Positions 53,607 through 64,000 of a stretch of DNA of 64,000 nucleotides are shown here, one piece after another. Source of the DNA: Flavobacterium terrigena (GTDB lineage: Bacteria > Bacteroidota > Bacteroidia > Flavobacteriales > Flavobacteriaceae); the NCBI RefSeq assembly GCF_900108955.1, contig NZ_FNYA01000006.1:1-64000 (forward strand), read 5' to 3'. The translations under genes and the position numbers were made by a program. Each line of letters starts with the position of its first letter. The first letter of the stretch is position 1. The notes beneath the pieces were generated by a model, which worked only from the letters and a program-made list of their open reading frames with translations, made no database searches and was not told where the DNA came from.

Positions 53607-54560
53607 TTATTTCTTTATCAATCCTAAATCAACTAATCTTTCATGTAAAAACTCACCAGCGGTAATGTCTTCAAAAGATTTTGGATTATTTTCATCAATA
53701 CATTCTGGTAAGCAATCTAATTTCATATCACTTACAGGATGCATAAAAAACGGAATTGAAAAACGTGAAGTTCCCCATAATTCTCTTGGTGGATTTACCA
53801 CTTGATGTATTGTTGATTTTAATTTATTATTGGTATGACGTGCAAGCATATCTCCAACATTGATTACCATTTCGTCTGGTTCAGCAATGGCGTCAATCCA
53901 TTCTCCGTCGTGGTTTTGAACTTGTAAACCTTTACCTTGTGCACCCATTAATAAAGTAATCAAGTTGATATCACCATGTGCAGCGGCACGAACGGCACCA
54001 TCTTTAGGTTCATCTGTAATTGGAGGGTAATGAATTGGTCTTAAAATACTATTTCCGTCAGTAATGTATTTGTCAAAATAAAATTCATCTAAACCAAGGT
54101 GAAGTGCTAAAGCTCTTAACACATAAACACCCGTTTTTTCAATCATTTTGTAAGCTTCTTTCCCAGTACTATTGAAGTTAGGTAATTCAGAAACCGTTAC
54201 ATTATCTGGGTATTCTCCTGCGTATTTTGAACCTTCTGAAACGTATTGTCCAAAATGCCAAAACTCTTTTAAATCACCAGCTGAACGTCCTTTAGCATGT
54301 TCTTTACCAAAAGAAACATAACCTCTTTGACCTCCAATTCCTGGAATTTCATATTTTTCTTTAGTTTCAACTGGCAAACTGAAGAAATTTCGCACTTCAG
54401 CATATAAGTTTTCAACTAATTTGTCATCTAAAAAATGACCTTTTAATGCTACGAAACCTATGTCTTCGTATGCTTTTCCGATTTCATTTACAAATTTTTG
54501 TTTACGTGCCGGATCATCCGACAGGAAATCACGTAAGTCTACACTTGGAATTTTTTGCAT
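53607..54560 (-). CDS. 2-oxoglutarate/Fe(II) oxygenase, isopenicillin N synthase family
   Basis: A 317-residue non-heme iron dioxygenase. The N-terminal DIOX-N segment is IPSVDLRDFLSDD. The facial triad is His195 and Asp197 (AAHGDINLITLL) with His252 (STIHQVVNP), and the 2-oxoglutarate-binding Arg266/Ser268 are in SRFSIPFF. Bacterial members of this group hydroxylate or desaturate small molecules; the substrate is unknown. It has its own candidate promoter. Confidence 0.9.
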   Translation of the reverse strand: MQKIPSVDLRDFLSDDPARKQKFVNEIGKAYEDIGFVALKGHFLDDKLVENLYAEVRNFFSLPVETKEKYEIPGIGGQRGYVSFGKEHAKGRSAGDLKEFWHFGQYVSEGSKYAGEYPDNVTVSELPNFNSTGKEAYKMIEKTGVYVLRALALHLGLDEFYFDKYITDGNSILRPIHYPPITDEPKDGAVRAAAHGDINLITLLMGAQGKGLQVQNHDGEWIDAIAEPDEMVINVGDMLARHTNNKLKSTIHQVVNPPRELWGTSRFSIPFFMHPVSDMKLDCLPECIDENNPKSFEDITAGEFLHERLVDLGLIKK

Positions 54561-54581
54561 TGTAAAAAATTATTTGTTTTC

Positions 54582-54600
54582 CAACTCAGATATTGAGTTG
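54582..54600. other. Perfect hairpin in the leader of the 2OG oxygenase gene
   Basis: CAACTCA/TGAGTTG has a 5-base loop (GATAT). It lies between the candidate -7 box and the ATG, thus in the 5' leader, about 22 bp from the start. It could be an operator or an RNA structure, or chance. Confidence 0.4.
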
Positions 54601-54614
54601 AATTCTTACTTATA

Positions 54615-54622
54615 CAAATATA
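54615..54622 (-). promoter_or_regulatory. Candidate -7 box for the 2OG oxygenase gene
   Basis: On the minus strand TATATTTG matches TAnnTTTG. It is 54 bp upstream of the ATG. A -33 box is not evident. Confidence 0.45.
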
Positions 54623-54679
54623 AAAAATTATTTATTTTTAATGTAGAATTGTTGAAAAGAAAATTACTTGGAAATGCAA

Positions 54680-55321
54680 TTAGTTTGAAAACACATAATT
54701 CAGAATATTGGCGCCCATTTTTAAGGCTTTTTCTCTGACATTCAACGGATCATTGTGTACTTCTTGACTTTCCCAGCCATCACCTAAATCACATTCGTAA
54801 GTGTATAAAAGGGCTAATCGATTTTCAATGAAAATTCCGAAAGCTTGTGGTTGTTTATTGTCGTGTTCGTGGATTTTTGGTAATCCATTTGGAAAAGAAT
54901 AAGGAGCTTGAAAGATTTGATGTGTTTTTGGAATTTCGATTAAAGCGTTATCTGGATACAATTTTTTGATTTCTTTTCTGATATATTCATCCATTCCGTA
55001 ATTGTCATCAATATGTAGAAAACCACCAGCATTTAAGTAATTTCTAAGGTTTTGAACGTCGTTATTACTGAAAACTACATTTCCGTGTCCAGTCATGTGA
55101 ACGAAAGGATACAAGAATAACTCGGCGCTACCAACATCTACAGAATTTACTTTTGGATTTAATTTTGTATTAATATTTTGATTGCAAAACTTAACTAAAT
55201 TGGGTAGTGAAGTAGGATTCGCATACCAATCGCCACCACCAGAATATTTCAATACAGCAATATCTTGGGAAAATCCCAAATTCCAGACTAATAAAATTCC
55301 AAAAGCGATAAGTTTATTCAT
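54680..55321 (-). CDS. DUF4159 domain protein, secreted
   Basis: A 213-residue protein with a signal peptide (ending LGFSQ) and the DUF4159 pattern: AVLKYSGGGDWYANPTSLPN, FLYPFVHMTGHGNV, YLNAGGFLHIDDNYG, and the C-terminal LALLYTYECDLGDGWE. Function is unknown. It overlaps rsmE by 8 bp, so translation is coupled. Confidence 0.9.
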   Translation of the reverse strand: MNKLIAFGILLVWNLGFSQDIAVLKYSGGGDWYANPTSLPNLVKFCNQNINTKLNPKVNSVDVGSAELFLYPFVHMTGHGNVVFSNNDVQNLRNYLNAGGFLHIDDNYGMDEYIRKEIKKLYPDNALIEIPKTHQIFQAPYSFPNGLPKIHEHDNKQPQAFGIFIENRLALLYTYECDLGDGWESQEVHNDPLNVREKALKMGANILNYVFSN

Positions 55322-56018
55322 TTTTTAGTACAATTGTGTGGCAAGCTACTAAAGCAGCGGTTTCTGTTCTTAATCGAGTATTTCCCAAAGTTACAGGAAT
55401 AAAATTATTTTCTAGTGCTAATTTAATTTCTTTTGATGAAAAATCGCCTTCCGGACCAATTAATATCGTTACGGGTTGGTTTTTTTCGATTTCTTTGGTG
55501 AATGATTTCTTATCCGTTTCTTCACAATGTGCAATAAATTTTTGTCCATCATGATTTTTTTTGATGAATTCTGATAAGGTTATCGCTTCATTTATTTTCG
55601 GTAAATAATATTGATTTGATTGTTTTGTTGCCGATTGAATAATTTTTTCAGCTCTATCAATTTTGAAAATTTTTCTTTCCGAATGTTCGCAAATAATTGG
55701 CGTAATTTCGTGAATTCCGATTTCAGTTGCTTTCTCTAAAAACCATTCCATTCTGTCGTGCATTTTGGTTGGAGCAACCGCAATATGTGTGTAAAATGTT
55801 GAAGGTTTAAAAAACTGTTCATCAGTGATTTTTACTTCACATTTTTTTTCTAATCCTAAAATTATTTCAGAAATAAATAAATAACCTAATCCATTAGTAA
55901 TATGAATTTTATGACCTTCTTGTTTGCGTAATACTTTAATAATATGTTTACTTTCTTCTTTGTCAAAAGTAAACGTTTTATCACCAGGTTTTATTTCGGA
56001 ATTATAGAATAATTGCAT
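55314..56018 (-). CDS. rsmE: 16S rRNA (uracil1498-N3)-methyltransferase
   Basis: A 234-residue SPOUT methyltransferase: N-terminal PUA-like domain (KEESKHIIKVLR) and the trefoil knot with ILIGPEGDFSSKEI and LGNTRLRTETAALVACHTI. It methylates U1498 of 16S rRNA. It is between tsaD and the DUF4159 gene on the same strand. Confidence 0.96.
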   Translation of the reverse strand: MQLFYNSEIKPGDKTFTFDKEESKHIIKVLRKQEGHKIHITNGLGYLFISEIILGLEKKCEVKITDEQFFKPSTFYTHIAVAPTKMHDRMEWFLEKATEIGIHEITPIICEHSERKIFKIDRAEKIIQSATKQSNQYYLPKINEAITLSEFIKKNHDGQKFIAHCEETDKKSFTKEIEKNQPVTILIGPEGDFSSKEIKLALENNFIPVTLGNTRLRTETAALVACHTIVLKNE

Positions 56019-56024
56019 AGTTTT

Positions 56025-57059
56025 TTAAAATTCAATTCTTGCTTTAGAAACGACATCAGATGTACTGAAATTCTCTTCTAAAAAGTTATAATAACCTACA
56101 ATTCCAATCATTGCAGCGTTGTCTGTTGTGTATTCAAATTTCGGAATATAAGTCTTCCATCCGTATTTTGTTTCGGCTTCTTTTAGTGTATTTCTAATTC
56201 CTGAATTGGCTGAAACTCCACCGCCAATAGTAATTTGTGTAATGCCTGTTTCGGCTACAGCTAGTTTCAATTTATCCATTAAAATTTGGATAATCGTATA
56301 TTGAATTGAAGCACAAATATCGTTTAGGTTTTCAACAATAAAATTCTCATTTTCCGCTACTTTTTTCTGTACGAAATATAAAATTTGCGTTTTCAATCCG
56401 CTAAAACTAAAATTCAAACCATCTACTTTTGGTTTCGTGAATGGAAAAGCTTTCGGATTACCTAACTGCGCATATTTATCAATCAAAGGTCCGCCAGGAT
56501 AGGGAAGTCCTAATATTTTTGCACTTTTGTCAAAAGCTTCACCAACTGCATCATCCGTCGTTTCTCCAATAATTTCCATATCGAAAAAACTAGAAACTTT
56601 TACAATTTGCGTATGACCACCAGAAATTGTTAAGGCTATAAAAGGAAAAGTAGGTTTATCATATCCGTCTTCATCAATAAAATGTGCCAAAATATGTGCT
56701 TTCATGTGATTGATAGCAATAAGAGGAATATTTAACCCTAAACTTAACGATTTTGCAAAACTTCCACCAACTAAAAGTGAACCCATTAGACCCGGACCTT
56801 GAGTAAAAGCAATACAATTTAAATTCTCTTTTGAGATTCCGGCTTTTTTGATGGCCATTTCCACTACGGGAACTATATTTTGCTGGTGTGCACGCGAAGC
56901 TAATTCGGGTACAACACCACCATATTCTTCATGAACTTTTTGTCCAGCAACAATATTTGACAACACTTTATCATTGCATAAAACAGCTGCAGATGTATCA
57001 TCGCACGAACTTTCTATGGCTAAAGTGTAAATATTTTCAGAATTTGTAATACTAGGCAT
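56025..57059 (-). CDS. tsaD: tRNA t6A37 threonylcarbamoyltransferase TsaD
   Basis: A 344-residue ASKHA protein: AIESSCDDTSAAV at the N-terminus, the metal-binding NHMKAHILAH, LTISGGHTQIV, DDAVGEAFDKSAKILG and GGVSANSGIR. It transfers threonylcarbamoyl to A37 of tRNA; its partner TsaE is also in this window. It is divergent from tamB. Confidence 0.97.
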   Translation of the reverse strand: MPSITNSENIYTLAIESSCDDTSAAVLCNDKVLSNIVAGQKVHEEYGGVVPELASRAHQQNIVPVVEMAIKKAGISKENLNCIAFTQGPGLMGSLLVGGSFAKSLSLGLNIPLIAINHMKAHILAHFIDEDGYDKPTFPFIALTISGGHTQIVKVSSFFDMEIIGETTDDAVGEAFDKSAKILGLPYPGGPLIDKYAQLGNPKAFPFTKPKVDGLNFSFSGLKTQILYFVQKKVAENENFIVENLNDICASIQYTIIQILMDKLKLAVAETGITQITIGGGVSANSGIRNTLKEAETKYGWKTYIPKFEYTTDNAAMIGIVGYYNFLEENFSTSDVVSKARIEF

Positions 57060-57106
57060 GAAATTTGGTATAAAACTATTGTAAATGTCCTACAAAATTG
57101 CTTATT

Positions 57107-57138
57107 TTTGTTGCTATAAGCAAATAAAATTAGATTTG
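57107..57138 (+). promoter_or_regulatory. Promoter of tamB
   Basis: TTTG (57107-57110), a 20-bp spacer, and TAGATTTG (57131-57138) fit the Bacteroidota consensus well. Transcription should begin near 57145, so the start codon must be downstream of this. Confidence 0.65.
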
Positions 57139-57214
57139 TTTTACAAAATTAAATAAATAATATATCAAATCGGTAAAAAAAATATTTGTTCGTTCCATAA
57201 TTGGAATCTTACTT

Positions 57215-60200
57215 TTGTTGCTTATAGTAGCCATACTATTAGCATTACCTGTCGTACAAACTAAACTTGGACAATACGCAACGGATCAATTAAAGAAAGA
57301 TTACGGAGTAGATATTACAGTTGAAAAAGTGGCGATTAACCCTTTTGGTGGTGTTAAAATGAAAGGCATTTTAGCTAGAGACCATCACAACGATACTTTA
57401 TTTTATTTCAAAAGAATCAATACCACAATCATAAGTTACAAAAAGCTATTTGATAACGGTCATCCTTATTTTGGCGATTTACAAGCCGATGGTTTGAATC
57501 TAAAAATCAGACAATATAAAGGTGAAAAAGACACGAATTTGGATAAATTTGTGGCTGCTTTTGATGATAAATCAGGAAAACCATCTTCAGGGAAATTCAG
57601 ATTAAAAATCAATTCTATTGCGTTACAAAATAGCCGTTTTAGATACATTGATGAAAACTTAGAAAAGCCAAAATTATTAGATTTCACAGAACTTAACGGA
57701 CAATTAGATGACTTTTTCGTAAAAGGCTCTAGTGTTTATTCTTATGTTTATAAAATGTCGTTCAAAGATCATCGAGGTTTGGTTATGAAAAACTTAACTT
57801 CTGATTTTACCTATACCAAAAAGAATATTTTATTAAACGAATTAGAATTAGAAACGGAAAATTCTTCGTTTAAAGGAAGAACCGAATTACGTTACGATAG
57901 AAAAGACTTCAAAGATTTCAATAATAAAGTAATTTTCGATTTAGACATCAAAGAGGGGAAAATATCGAGTAACGATTTAAATTTCTTTTATCCAGAATTT
58001 GGAAAAAATCAAAAATTCTATATTGATTCACATATTTTAGGAACTTTAAATAATTTGAAATTCAATAATTTAAAATTCAACGATTTAAATGATAATGAAG
58101 TTGTGGGTAATCTTCAATTGAAAAATCTTTTCGGAAAAGGCGATCAAAAATTTTACATGAAAGGTAGTTTCGATAGATTAACTGCTAGCCAAGCGAGTGT
58201 AAGTAAGGTTTTACCAAATCTTTTGGGAAAAAATTTACCTAAACAATTGCAAAAACTTGGTCGTGTTGATTTAAAAGGTGATGTGGAATTAACTCAAAAA
58301 TGGGTGATTGCTGATGTGGATTTGTTTTCGAAATTAGGTCATGTGATTGGCGATTTTAAAATGGACAAAATTGATGATATCGACAGAGCGACATATGATG
58401 GAAAGTTTGAATTAGATAATTTCGATTTAGGTGCTTTCTTAGACGAGAAAGATTTAGGAAGAACTTCTGTGGTTTTAGACATTGACGGAACTGGGTTTTC
58501 TAAAAAGTATTTGAACACAAAATTAAAAGGAAATGTTGGGCAGTTTAAATATAACGGTTACACTTATAGAAATGTTGATGTAAACGGAACTATGAAAATG
58601 CCATATTTTAAAGGTTCTCTTAATAGTAAAGATCCAAATTTGAAAATGACTTTCGATGGTTTAGTCGATTTGAGTAAAAGACAAAAAGAATACGATTTTG
58701 ATGCAAAAATTGAATATGCGGATTTGAAAAAAACAAATTTGTATACAAAAGATTCAAAATCAATTTTCTCGGGTAATATTAGAATGAAAGCCAAAGGTAA
58801 TACTCTAGAAGATTTAGCTGGAGTTGTGGAATTAGAAAACATTTCTTATAAGAATCAAAAAGCAGATTATTCTTTTGATAACGCTTATATTACTTCCTCT
58901 TTTGATAGTGATAATGTAAGAACAATTACGTTGAACTCATCAGATATGGTTGATGGACAAATTGTTGGAAAATATCAAACCAAACAAATCAGAAAAATTT
59001 TAGAGAACGCTGTTGGTAGTTTATATGCCAATTATTCGCCACATAAATTATCTAAAAATCAGTTTTTAGATTTCGATTTTACGATTTACAATAAAATTTT
59101 AGAAGTTTTTTATCCAGATGTTTCTATTGCGGAAAACACGCGTGTAAAAGGAAAAATCAATGCAGATGAAGGTTTGTTTCAATTCGATTTTAAATCACCA
59201 TTTGTAAACGCTTATGAGAATAAATTTAGTGGAATTAAAATTGATATCGACAATAAAAATCCTTTATATAATGCTTATATAGAGTTAGATAGTATAAATA
59301 CTAAAAAATATAAAGTTTCTGAGTTTAGCTTGATTAATTTAACGTTAAATGACACTTTATTTGCTAGAACCGAGTTTAAAGGTGGCGAAAAAGGTGAAGA
59401 TAAGTTCGATTTGAATTTATATCACACAATTGATGAAAATAAACAATCAGTTATTGGATTCAAAAAATCGGATATCACTTTCAAAAATTACCAATGGTAT
59501 ATTAATGAAAAAGAAACGAAAGGTAATACTGTTGTTTTTGATAAAGGCTTTAAAAACTTTAATTTCAATCAACTAACCTTATCTCATAACGAACAATTTA
59601 TCGATTTTAATGGGGAAATGCGAGGAAGTACTTTCAAAGATTTAAACTTTACTTTTAATGATGTTGATATTTCTAAAGTTACACCTGATATAGAGAATTT
59701 AGATTTAGGCGGAAGATTAAATGGGGAGTTAAAATACAAACAGGATAATTTAATTTACGAGCCTTCAACGAATTTAACTATTGATAGTTTAGTGGTGAAT
59801 GACATTCCAGTTGGGGATTTAAAATTAGATGTTGAAGGTGATGAAAGCTTCAAGAAGTTTGATGTTAATGCAAGCATTTCACACGAAGGTGAAGAAACCT
59901 TTTACACAACTGGTTTTGTTGAAATGATCAATAATAAAACTATTTTAAATCTTGATGCTGGTTTTGAAAGCTTTAATATTAAACCAATTGGTGGCTTCTT
60001 AAAAGGAATTTTAGATAATGTTCGTGGTTTCGCTTCGGGTAGAGCACATATAGTTGGTCCTTTTGATAATCCTGAGGTGGATGGTATTTTATATTTAGCT
60101 AATGCTGGAATGCGTGTGCCTTATTTAAATGTGGATTACGATTTTGAGAAAAATTCAATTATTGATTTAACCGAAGAAAAGTTTATTTTCAGAAATATTG

Positions 60201-61672
60201 AAATTTCAGATGTTAAAAAAGAAACTAACGGTATTTTAAGTGGAACCATTTCGCATGATAAATTTGCTGATTGGGAAATGGATTTAAAAATTGCATCAGA
60301 CAGATTATTGGTTTTAGACACTAAAGATTCTGATGATGCGTATTATTATGGAAAAGCTTATTTTGATGGCTTTGCCACAATTGAGGGGCCAGTTGAAGCA
60401 TTAGTTATCAATGCTCAAGGAGAAAGTGCAAGAGGAACTTCAATTAAAATTCCTGTAAATGATTCTGAAAGTGTGAGCGATAATGGTGTGGTTCATTTCA
60501 CTACACCTGAAGAAAAATATGGAATAAAAAATTCTGATAATAAGCAAACAAAAACCTACAGAGGAATTGATTTAAATTTCGATTTTAATATCACACCAAA
60601 CACTGAAATCGAAGTAATCTTAAACAGAGAAACTGGGCATTCTATGAAAGGAAGCGGAAATGGTTCTATGTTTATGAGTATTAATACTTTGGGTAAATTC
60701 CAAATGGATGGTAATTTCATTGTGGATAAAGGAGAATATTTTTTCAGATATGGAAGTTTTATAGATAAAAAATTCACAGTAAAAAAAGGAGGAACAATTG
60801 ACTGGGATGGCGATCCAATGGGAGCCAAACTAAATTTAGAAGCAGTTTATTCGACTCAAGCTAATCCTAATATTTTATTAGAAAATTCTAGTTTTAATAC
60901 AAAAATTCCAACTCAAGTAACCATTGGTATCACTGGTGAATTAGATGCGCCTCAATCTGATTTCAATATTAGTTTTCCAAATGTAAGTTCTGTATTAAAA
61001 AGTGATTTGGATTATAAATTACAAGATAAAGATTTCAGACAACAACAAGCTTTCGCCTTATTAGCAACGGGTGGATTTATCTCGCCAAATAATACCAATT
61101 ATTTTGGTTCATTATTTGAAAAGGCAAATAGTATTTTTGGTGATGTATTATCAGACGGTGAAAACAAATTGCAATTAGGTGTAAATTATCAACTAGGAAA
61201 TAGACAACAAGAAATCTCAGATAGAGCCTTAGTGACTCTAACAACACAAATTAGTGAAAAGATTAGTATAAATGGTAATGTTGGAGTTCCAGTTGGTGGT
61301 GTGAATCAATCTTATGTTGTCGGGAATGTAGAAGTTGTTATGAAACTGAATACAGATGGAACATTAACTGCACATGTTTTCAATAAAGAAAATGACTTAA
61401 ATTCTAATACTATTGGTCAAAATATTGGCTATACACAAGGTATTGGTTTGTCTTATAGTGTCGATTTTGACGATTTTAAAGAATTACTTCATAAATTATT
61501 TAAATCTCAAAAATCTAAAGCGAATTCTAATAATCCTGTGGATGAATCTGAAGATTCTGAAACTAATCCTGAGTTTATCAATTTTATTGAAGAAACCAGA
61601 AGACGACAAATCAAAGAAGAGAAAAAAGTCGATCCTAAAAACAGAGTTCCAGATATTAATGATATTCATTAA
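57215..61672 (+). CDS. tamB: TamB-like translocation/assembly module protein
   Basis: A 1485-residue inner-membrane-anchored periplasmic protein with an N-terminal hydrophobic anchor, long beta-helical AsmA/TamB-type repeats, and a C-terminal DUF490 domain (about 1050-1400; for example NTEIEVILNRETGH, GNFIVDKGEYFF, LLATGGFISPNN). TamB-like proteins carry lipids toward the outer membrane or aid outer-membrane protein assembly. The start is uncertain: TTG at 57215 is the first standard codon, but the frame is open back to 57161 and would supply a Lys-rich N-terminus. A longer protein from ATC 57164 is plausible. Confidence 0.9.
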   Translation: MLLIVAILLALPVVQTKLGQYATDQLKKDYGVDITVEKVAINPFGGVKMKGILARDHHNDTLFYFKRINTTIISYKKLFDNGHPYFGDLQADGLNLKIRQYKGEKDTNLDKFVAAFDDKSGKPSSGKFRLKINSIALQNSRFRYIDENLEKPKLLDFTELNGQLDDFFVKGSSVYSYVYKMSFKDHRGLVMKNLTSDFTYTKKNILLNELELETENSSFKGRTELRYDRKDFKDFNNKVIFDLDIKEGKISSNDLNFFYPEFGKNQKFYIDSHILGTLNNLKFNNLKFNDLNDNEVVGNLQLKNLFGKGDQKFYMKGSFDRLTASQASVSKVLPNLLGKNLPKQLQKLGRVDLKGDVELTQKWVIADVDLFSKLGHVIGDFKMDKIDDIDRATYDGKFELDNFDLGAFLDEKDLGRTSVVLDIDGTGFSKKYLNTKLKGNVGQFKYNGYTYRNVDVNGTMKMPYFKGSLNSKDPNLKMTFDGLVDLSKRQKEYDFDAKIEYADLKKTNLYTKDSKSIFSGNIRMKAKGNTLEDLAGVVELENISYKNQKADYSFDNAYITSSFDSDNVRTITLNSSDMVDGQIVGKYQTKQIRKILENAVGSLYANYSPHKLSKNQFLDFDFTIYNKILEVFYPDVSIAENTRVKGKINADEGLFQFDFKSPFVNAYENKFSGIKIDIDNKNPLYNAYIELDSINTKKYKVSEFSLINLTLNDTLFARTEFKGGEKGEDKFDLNLYHTIDENKQSVIGFKKSDITFKNYQWYINEKETKGNTVVFDKGFKNFNFNQLTLSHNEQFIDFNGEMRGSTFKDLNFTFNDVDISKVTPDIENLDLGGRLNGELKYKQDNLIYEPSTNLTIDSLVVNDIPVGDLKLDVEGDESFKKFDVNASISHEGEETFYTTGFVEMINNKTILNLDAGFESFNIKPIGGFLKGILDNVRGFASGRAHIVGPFDNPEVDGILYLANAGMRVPYLNVDYDFEKNSIIDLTEEKFIFRNIEISDVKKETNGILSGTISHDKFADWEMDLKIASDRLLVLDTKDSDDAYYYGKAYFDGFATIEGPVEALVINAQGESARGTSIKIPVNDSESVSDNGVVHFTTPEEKYGIKNSDNKQTKTYRGIDLNFDFNITPNTEIEVILNRETGHSMKGSGNGSMFMSINTLGKFQMDGNFIVDKGEYFFRYGSFIDKKFTVKKGGTIDWDGDPMGAKLNLEAVYSTQANPNILLENSSFNTKIPTQVTIGITGELDAPQSDFNISFPNVSSVLKSDLDYKLQDKDFRQQQAFALLATGGFISPNNTNYFGSLFEKANSIFGDVLSDGENKLQLGVNYQLGNRQQEISDRALVTLTTQISEKISINGNVGVPVGGVNQSYVVGNVEVVMKLNTDGTLTAHVFNKENDLNSNTIGQNIGYTQGIGLSYSVDFDDFKELLHKLFKSQKSKANSNNPVDESEDSETNPEFINFIEETRRRQIKEEKKVDPKNRVPDINDIH

Positions 61673-61800
61673 TTTCTGTTAAACACTAGAAAAATTTATT
61701 AACGAAAACGTTTGAAACCATTTTTATACTAGAAAATAAGTGATTTTTTAGCATAATATGTAATTTCCTTTGCTAAATTTACAATAATATAATTTTGAAT

Positions 61801-62787
61801 ATGTCATCAACAATTAAAAAAATTGGAGTTTTAACATCAGGTGGAGATTCTCCAGGGATGAATGCAGCTATCAGAGCCGTTGTTCGTGCTTGTGCTTATT
61901 ATAATGTGGAATGTGTTGGAATTTATCGTGGTTATCAAGGTATGATTGAAGGAGATTTTAAAGCCATGGGACCACGGGATGTAAAAAACATCATTAATAA
62001 AGGTGGAACGATTTTAAAAACAGCTCGATCTAAAGATTTCATGACGGTTGAAGGAAGAAAAAAAGCCCATGATAATTTAAAAGCAAACGGAGTAGATTCG
62101 TTAGTAGTTATTGGTGGTGATGGAACTTTCACTGGAGCAGAAATCTTCAATGAGGAATTCGGGTTTTCAGTAATTGGAATTCCAGGTACTATTGATAATG
62201 ATATTTTCGGAACAAGTCATACTTTAGGATATGATACAGCGCTAAATACTGTCATTGATGCGATTGATAAAATTAGAGATACTGCTAATTCTCATAACCG
62301 ATTATTTTTTGTGGAAGTAATGGGAAGAGATGCGGGTCATATTGCATTGAACGCAGGAATTGGAGCAGGAGCAGAAGAAATTCTAATACCGGAAGAAGAT
62401 TTCGGATTAGAGAGATTGTTAGAATCTTTAAAAAGAAGTAAAGAATCTGGAAAAGCATCAAGTATTGTAGTAGTTTCAGAAGGTGATAAAATTGGTAAAA
62501 ATGTATTCGAACTAAAAGATTACGTAGAAGAAAATATGCCAGAATATGATGTGCGTGTTTCTGTTTTAGGACATATACAACGTGGTGGTTCACCATCTTG
62601 TTTTGATAGAGTTTTAGCTTCGCGTTTAGGTGTAAAAGCTGTAGAAAGTTTATTAGAAGGAAAATCAAATTATATGGTTGGAATTTTGCAAGATAAAATC
62701 GCTTTAACTCCATTAGAACAAGCTATTAAAGGACAAAGTGAAATTGATATGGAATTGGTAAAAGTTTCAGATATCGTTTCTTCATAA
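61801..62787 (+). CDS. pfkA: 6-phosphofructokinase, ATP-dependent
   Basis: A 328-residue PfkA. It has IGVLTSGGDSPGMNAAIRAVV, VVIGGDGTFTGA, the catalytic GIPGTIDNDIFG, the substrate-binding VEVMGRDAGHIAL, and LGHIQRGGSPS. It phosphorylates fructose 6-phosphate in glycolysis. The start is the ATG at 61801; a TTG two codons upstream is rejected. It is followed by gapA after a 133-bp gap with a hairpin repeat. Confidence 0.97.
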   Translation: MSSTIKKIGVLTSGGDSPGMNAAIRAVVRACAYYNVECVGIYRGYQGMIEGDFKAMGPRDVKNIINKGGTILKTARSKDFMTVEGRKKAHDNLKANGVDSLVVIGGDGTFTGAEIFNEEFGFSVIGIPGTIDNDIFGTSHTLGYDTALNTVIDAIDKIRDTANSHNRLFFVEVMGRDAGHIALNAGIGAGAEEILIPEEDFGLERLLESLKRSKESGKASSIVVVSEGDKIGKNVFELKDYVEENMPEYDVRVSVLGHIQRGGSPSCFDRVLASRLGVKAVESLLEGKSNYMVGILQDKIALTPLEQAIKGQSEIDMELVKVSDIVSS

Positions 62788-62800
62788 ATATGAGCCAAGT

Positions 62801-62842
62801 GACTTCGAGAACCTCAGTCAACAGTTGCTTGAGGTATTCGAA
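62801..62842. repeat. CTTCGAG...CCTCA hairpin element between pfkA and gapA
   Basis: Arms ttcgagaacctca (62804-62816) and tgaggtattcgaa (62830-62842) pair with one mismatch and one G-U. No T run follows, so it is not a standard terminator. Its words resemble the element at 11819-11863. A second word block (gcctaaagc, gcttaaagcctaaag) lies at 62882-62910. Confidence 0.65.
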
Positions 62843-62908
62843 AGCAACATTAGAAAAGTTAAATAAAAAATATTAATATTCGCCTAAAGCTTATTGCTTA
62901 AAGCCTAA

Positions 62909-63931
<1,023 letters not shown>

Positions 63932-63940
63932 AAATTGTTA

Positions 63941-64000
63941 GGAGTTTTGGGTTATGAGTTTAAAGTGTTATTTTCACATCCCATAACAAAAAACTCATAA
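63941..64000. repeat. TTATGAGTT-family repeat at window end
   Basis: The words gttttgggttatgagttt, then cccataac and aaactcataa, are inverted and direct forms of the words at 13686-13709. TTATGAGTTT at 63952-63961 and AAACTCATAA at 63991-64000 are perfect inverted copies. The element may continue past the edge. Confidence 0.7.

Noticed and set aside
53518..53805. Plus-strand open frame beginning ATGGCGTATAATTTT
   Set aside because: Most of it runs antisense to the conserved 2OG oxygenase, and its start falls in repeat-rich gap sequence, so it is a chance frame.

Overview
The window is AT-rich DNA from a member of the Bacteroidota, almost certainly a Flavobacterium-like member of the Flavobacteriaceae. 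The evidence is a type IX secretion (T9SS) regulator (PorX), a T9SS-sorted protein, SprB/PKD-type surface repeats, the LpxC-FabZ fusion, the CzcA-TolC fusion, A-rich leaders with no Shine-Dalgarno sequence, and -7 boxes of the form TAnnTTTG upstream of several genes. It is mostly core chromosome. I see no rRNA, tRNA, CRISPR array, insertion sequence, prophage or integrase.

Layout: 1-1829 (minus) is the N-terminal part of a large repeat adhesin that runs off the left edge, followed by about 1 kb of gene-free repeat-bearing DNA. 2825-6323 is a tight sixA-ppk1-ppx operon for polyphosphate turnover. 6416-15269 (minus) holds a T9SS cargo protein, a small secreted protein, a methyltransferase, an AI-2E-type membrane protein, a metalloprotease lipoprotein, alanine dehydrogenase, tsaE and porX. 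15373-23902 (plus) carries an HD phosphohydrolase and the lipid A/EF-P cluster lpxD-lpxC/fabZ-lpxA-efp-lpxD2, then sucD. 23967-25157 (minus) is a di-heme peroxidase. 25290-28487 is fabG plus membrane proteins. 28521-34434 is a heavy-metal RND efflux operon, followed by a His-rich membrane protein at 34511-35014.

35039-42429 is a complete histidine operon, hisG-D-C-B-H-A-F-IE. Ahead of it lie a good promoter, an 18-residue leader peptide with five histidines, and a terminator whose 5' arm can pair instead with the end of the leader ORF. I read this as a classic attenuator, and it is the strongest regulatory finding here. 42507-45289 holds a thioesterase, an enolase-family epimerase and two small genes. 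45298-57059 is mainly minus-strand housekeeping and accessory genes (mutS2, a transglutaminase-like protein, an orphan substrate-binding protein, two GNATs, a VOC protein, a nucleoside phosphorylase, a SUI1 factor, a GxxExxY protein, a 2OG oxygenase, a DUF4159 protein, rsmE, tsaD), with ung on the plus strand. 57215-63931 is tamB, pfkA and gapA.

A second theme is the intergenic DNA. Many short gaps are filled with degenerate, word-like repeats, several of them palindromic, that recur in distant parts of the window. They explain several false upstream start codons and deserve a genome-wide look.
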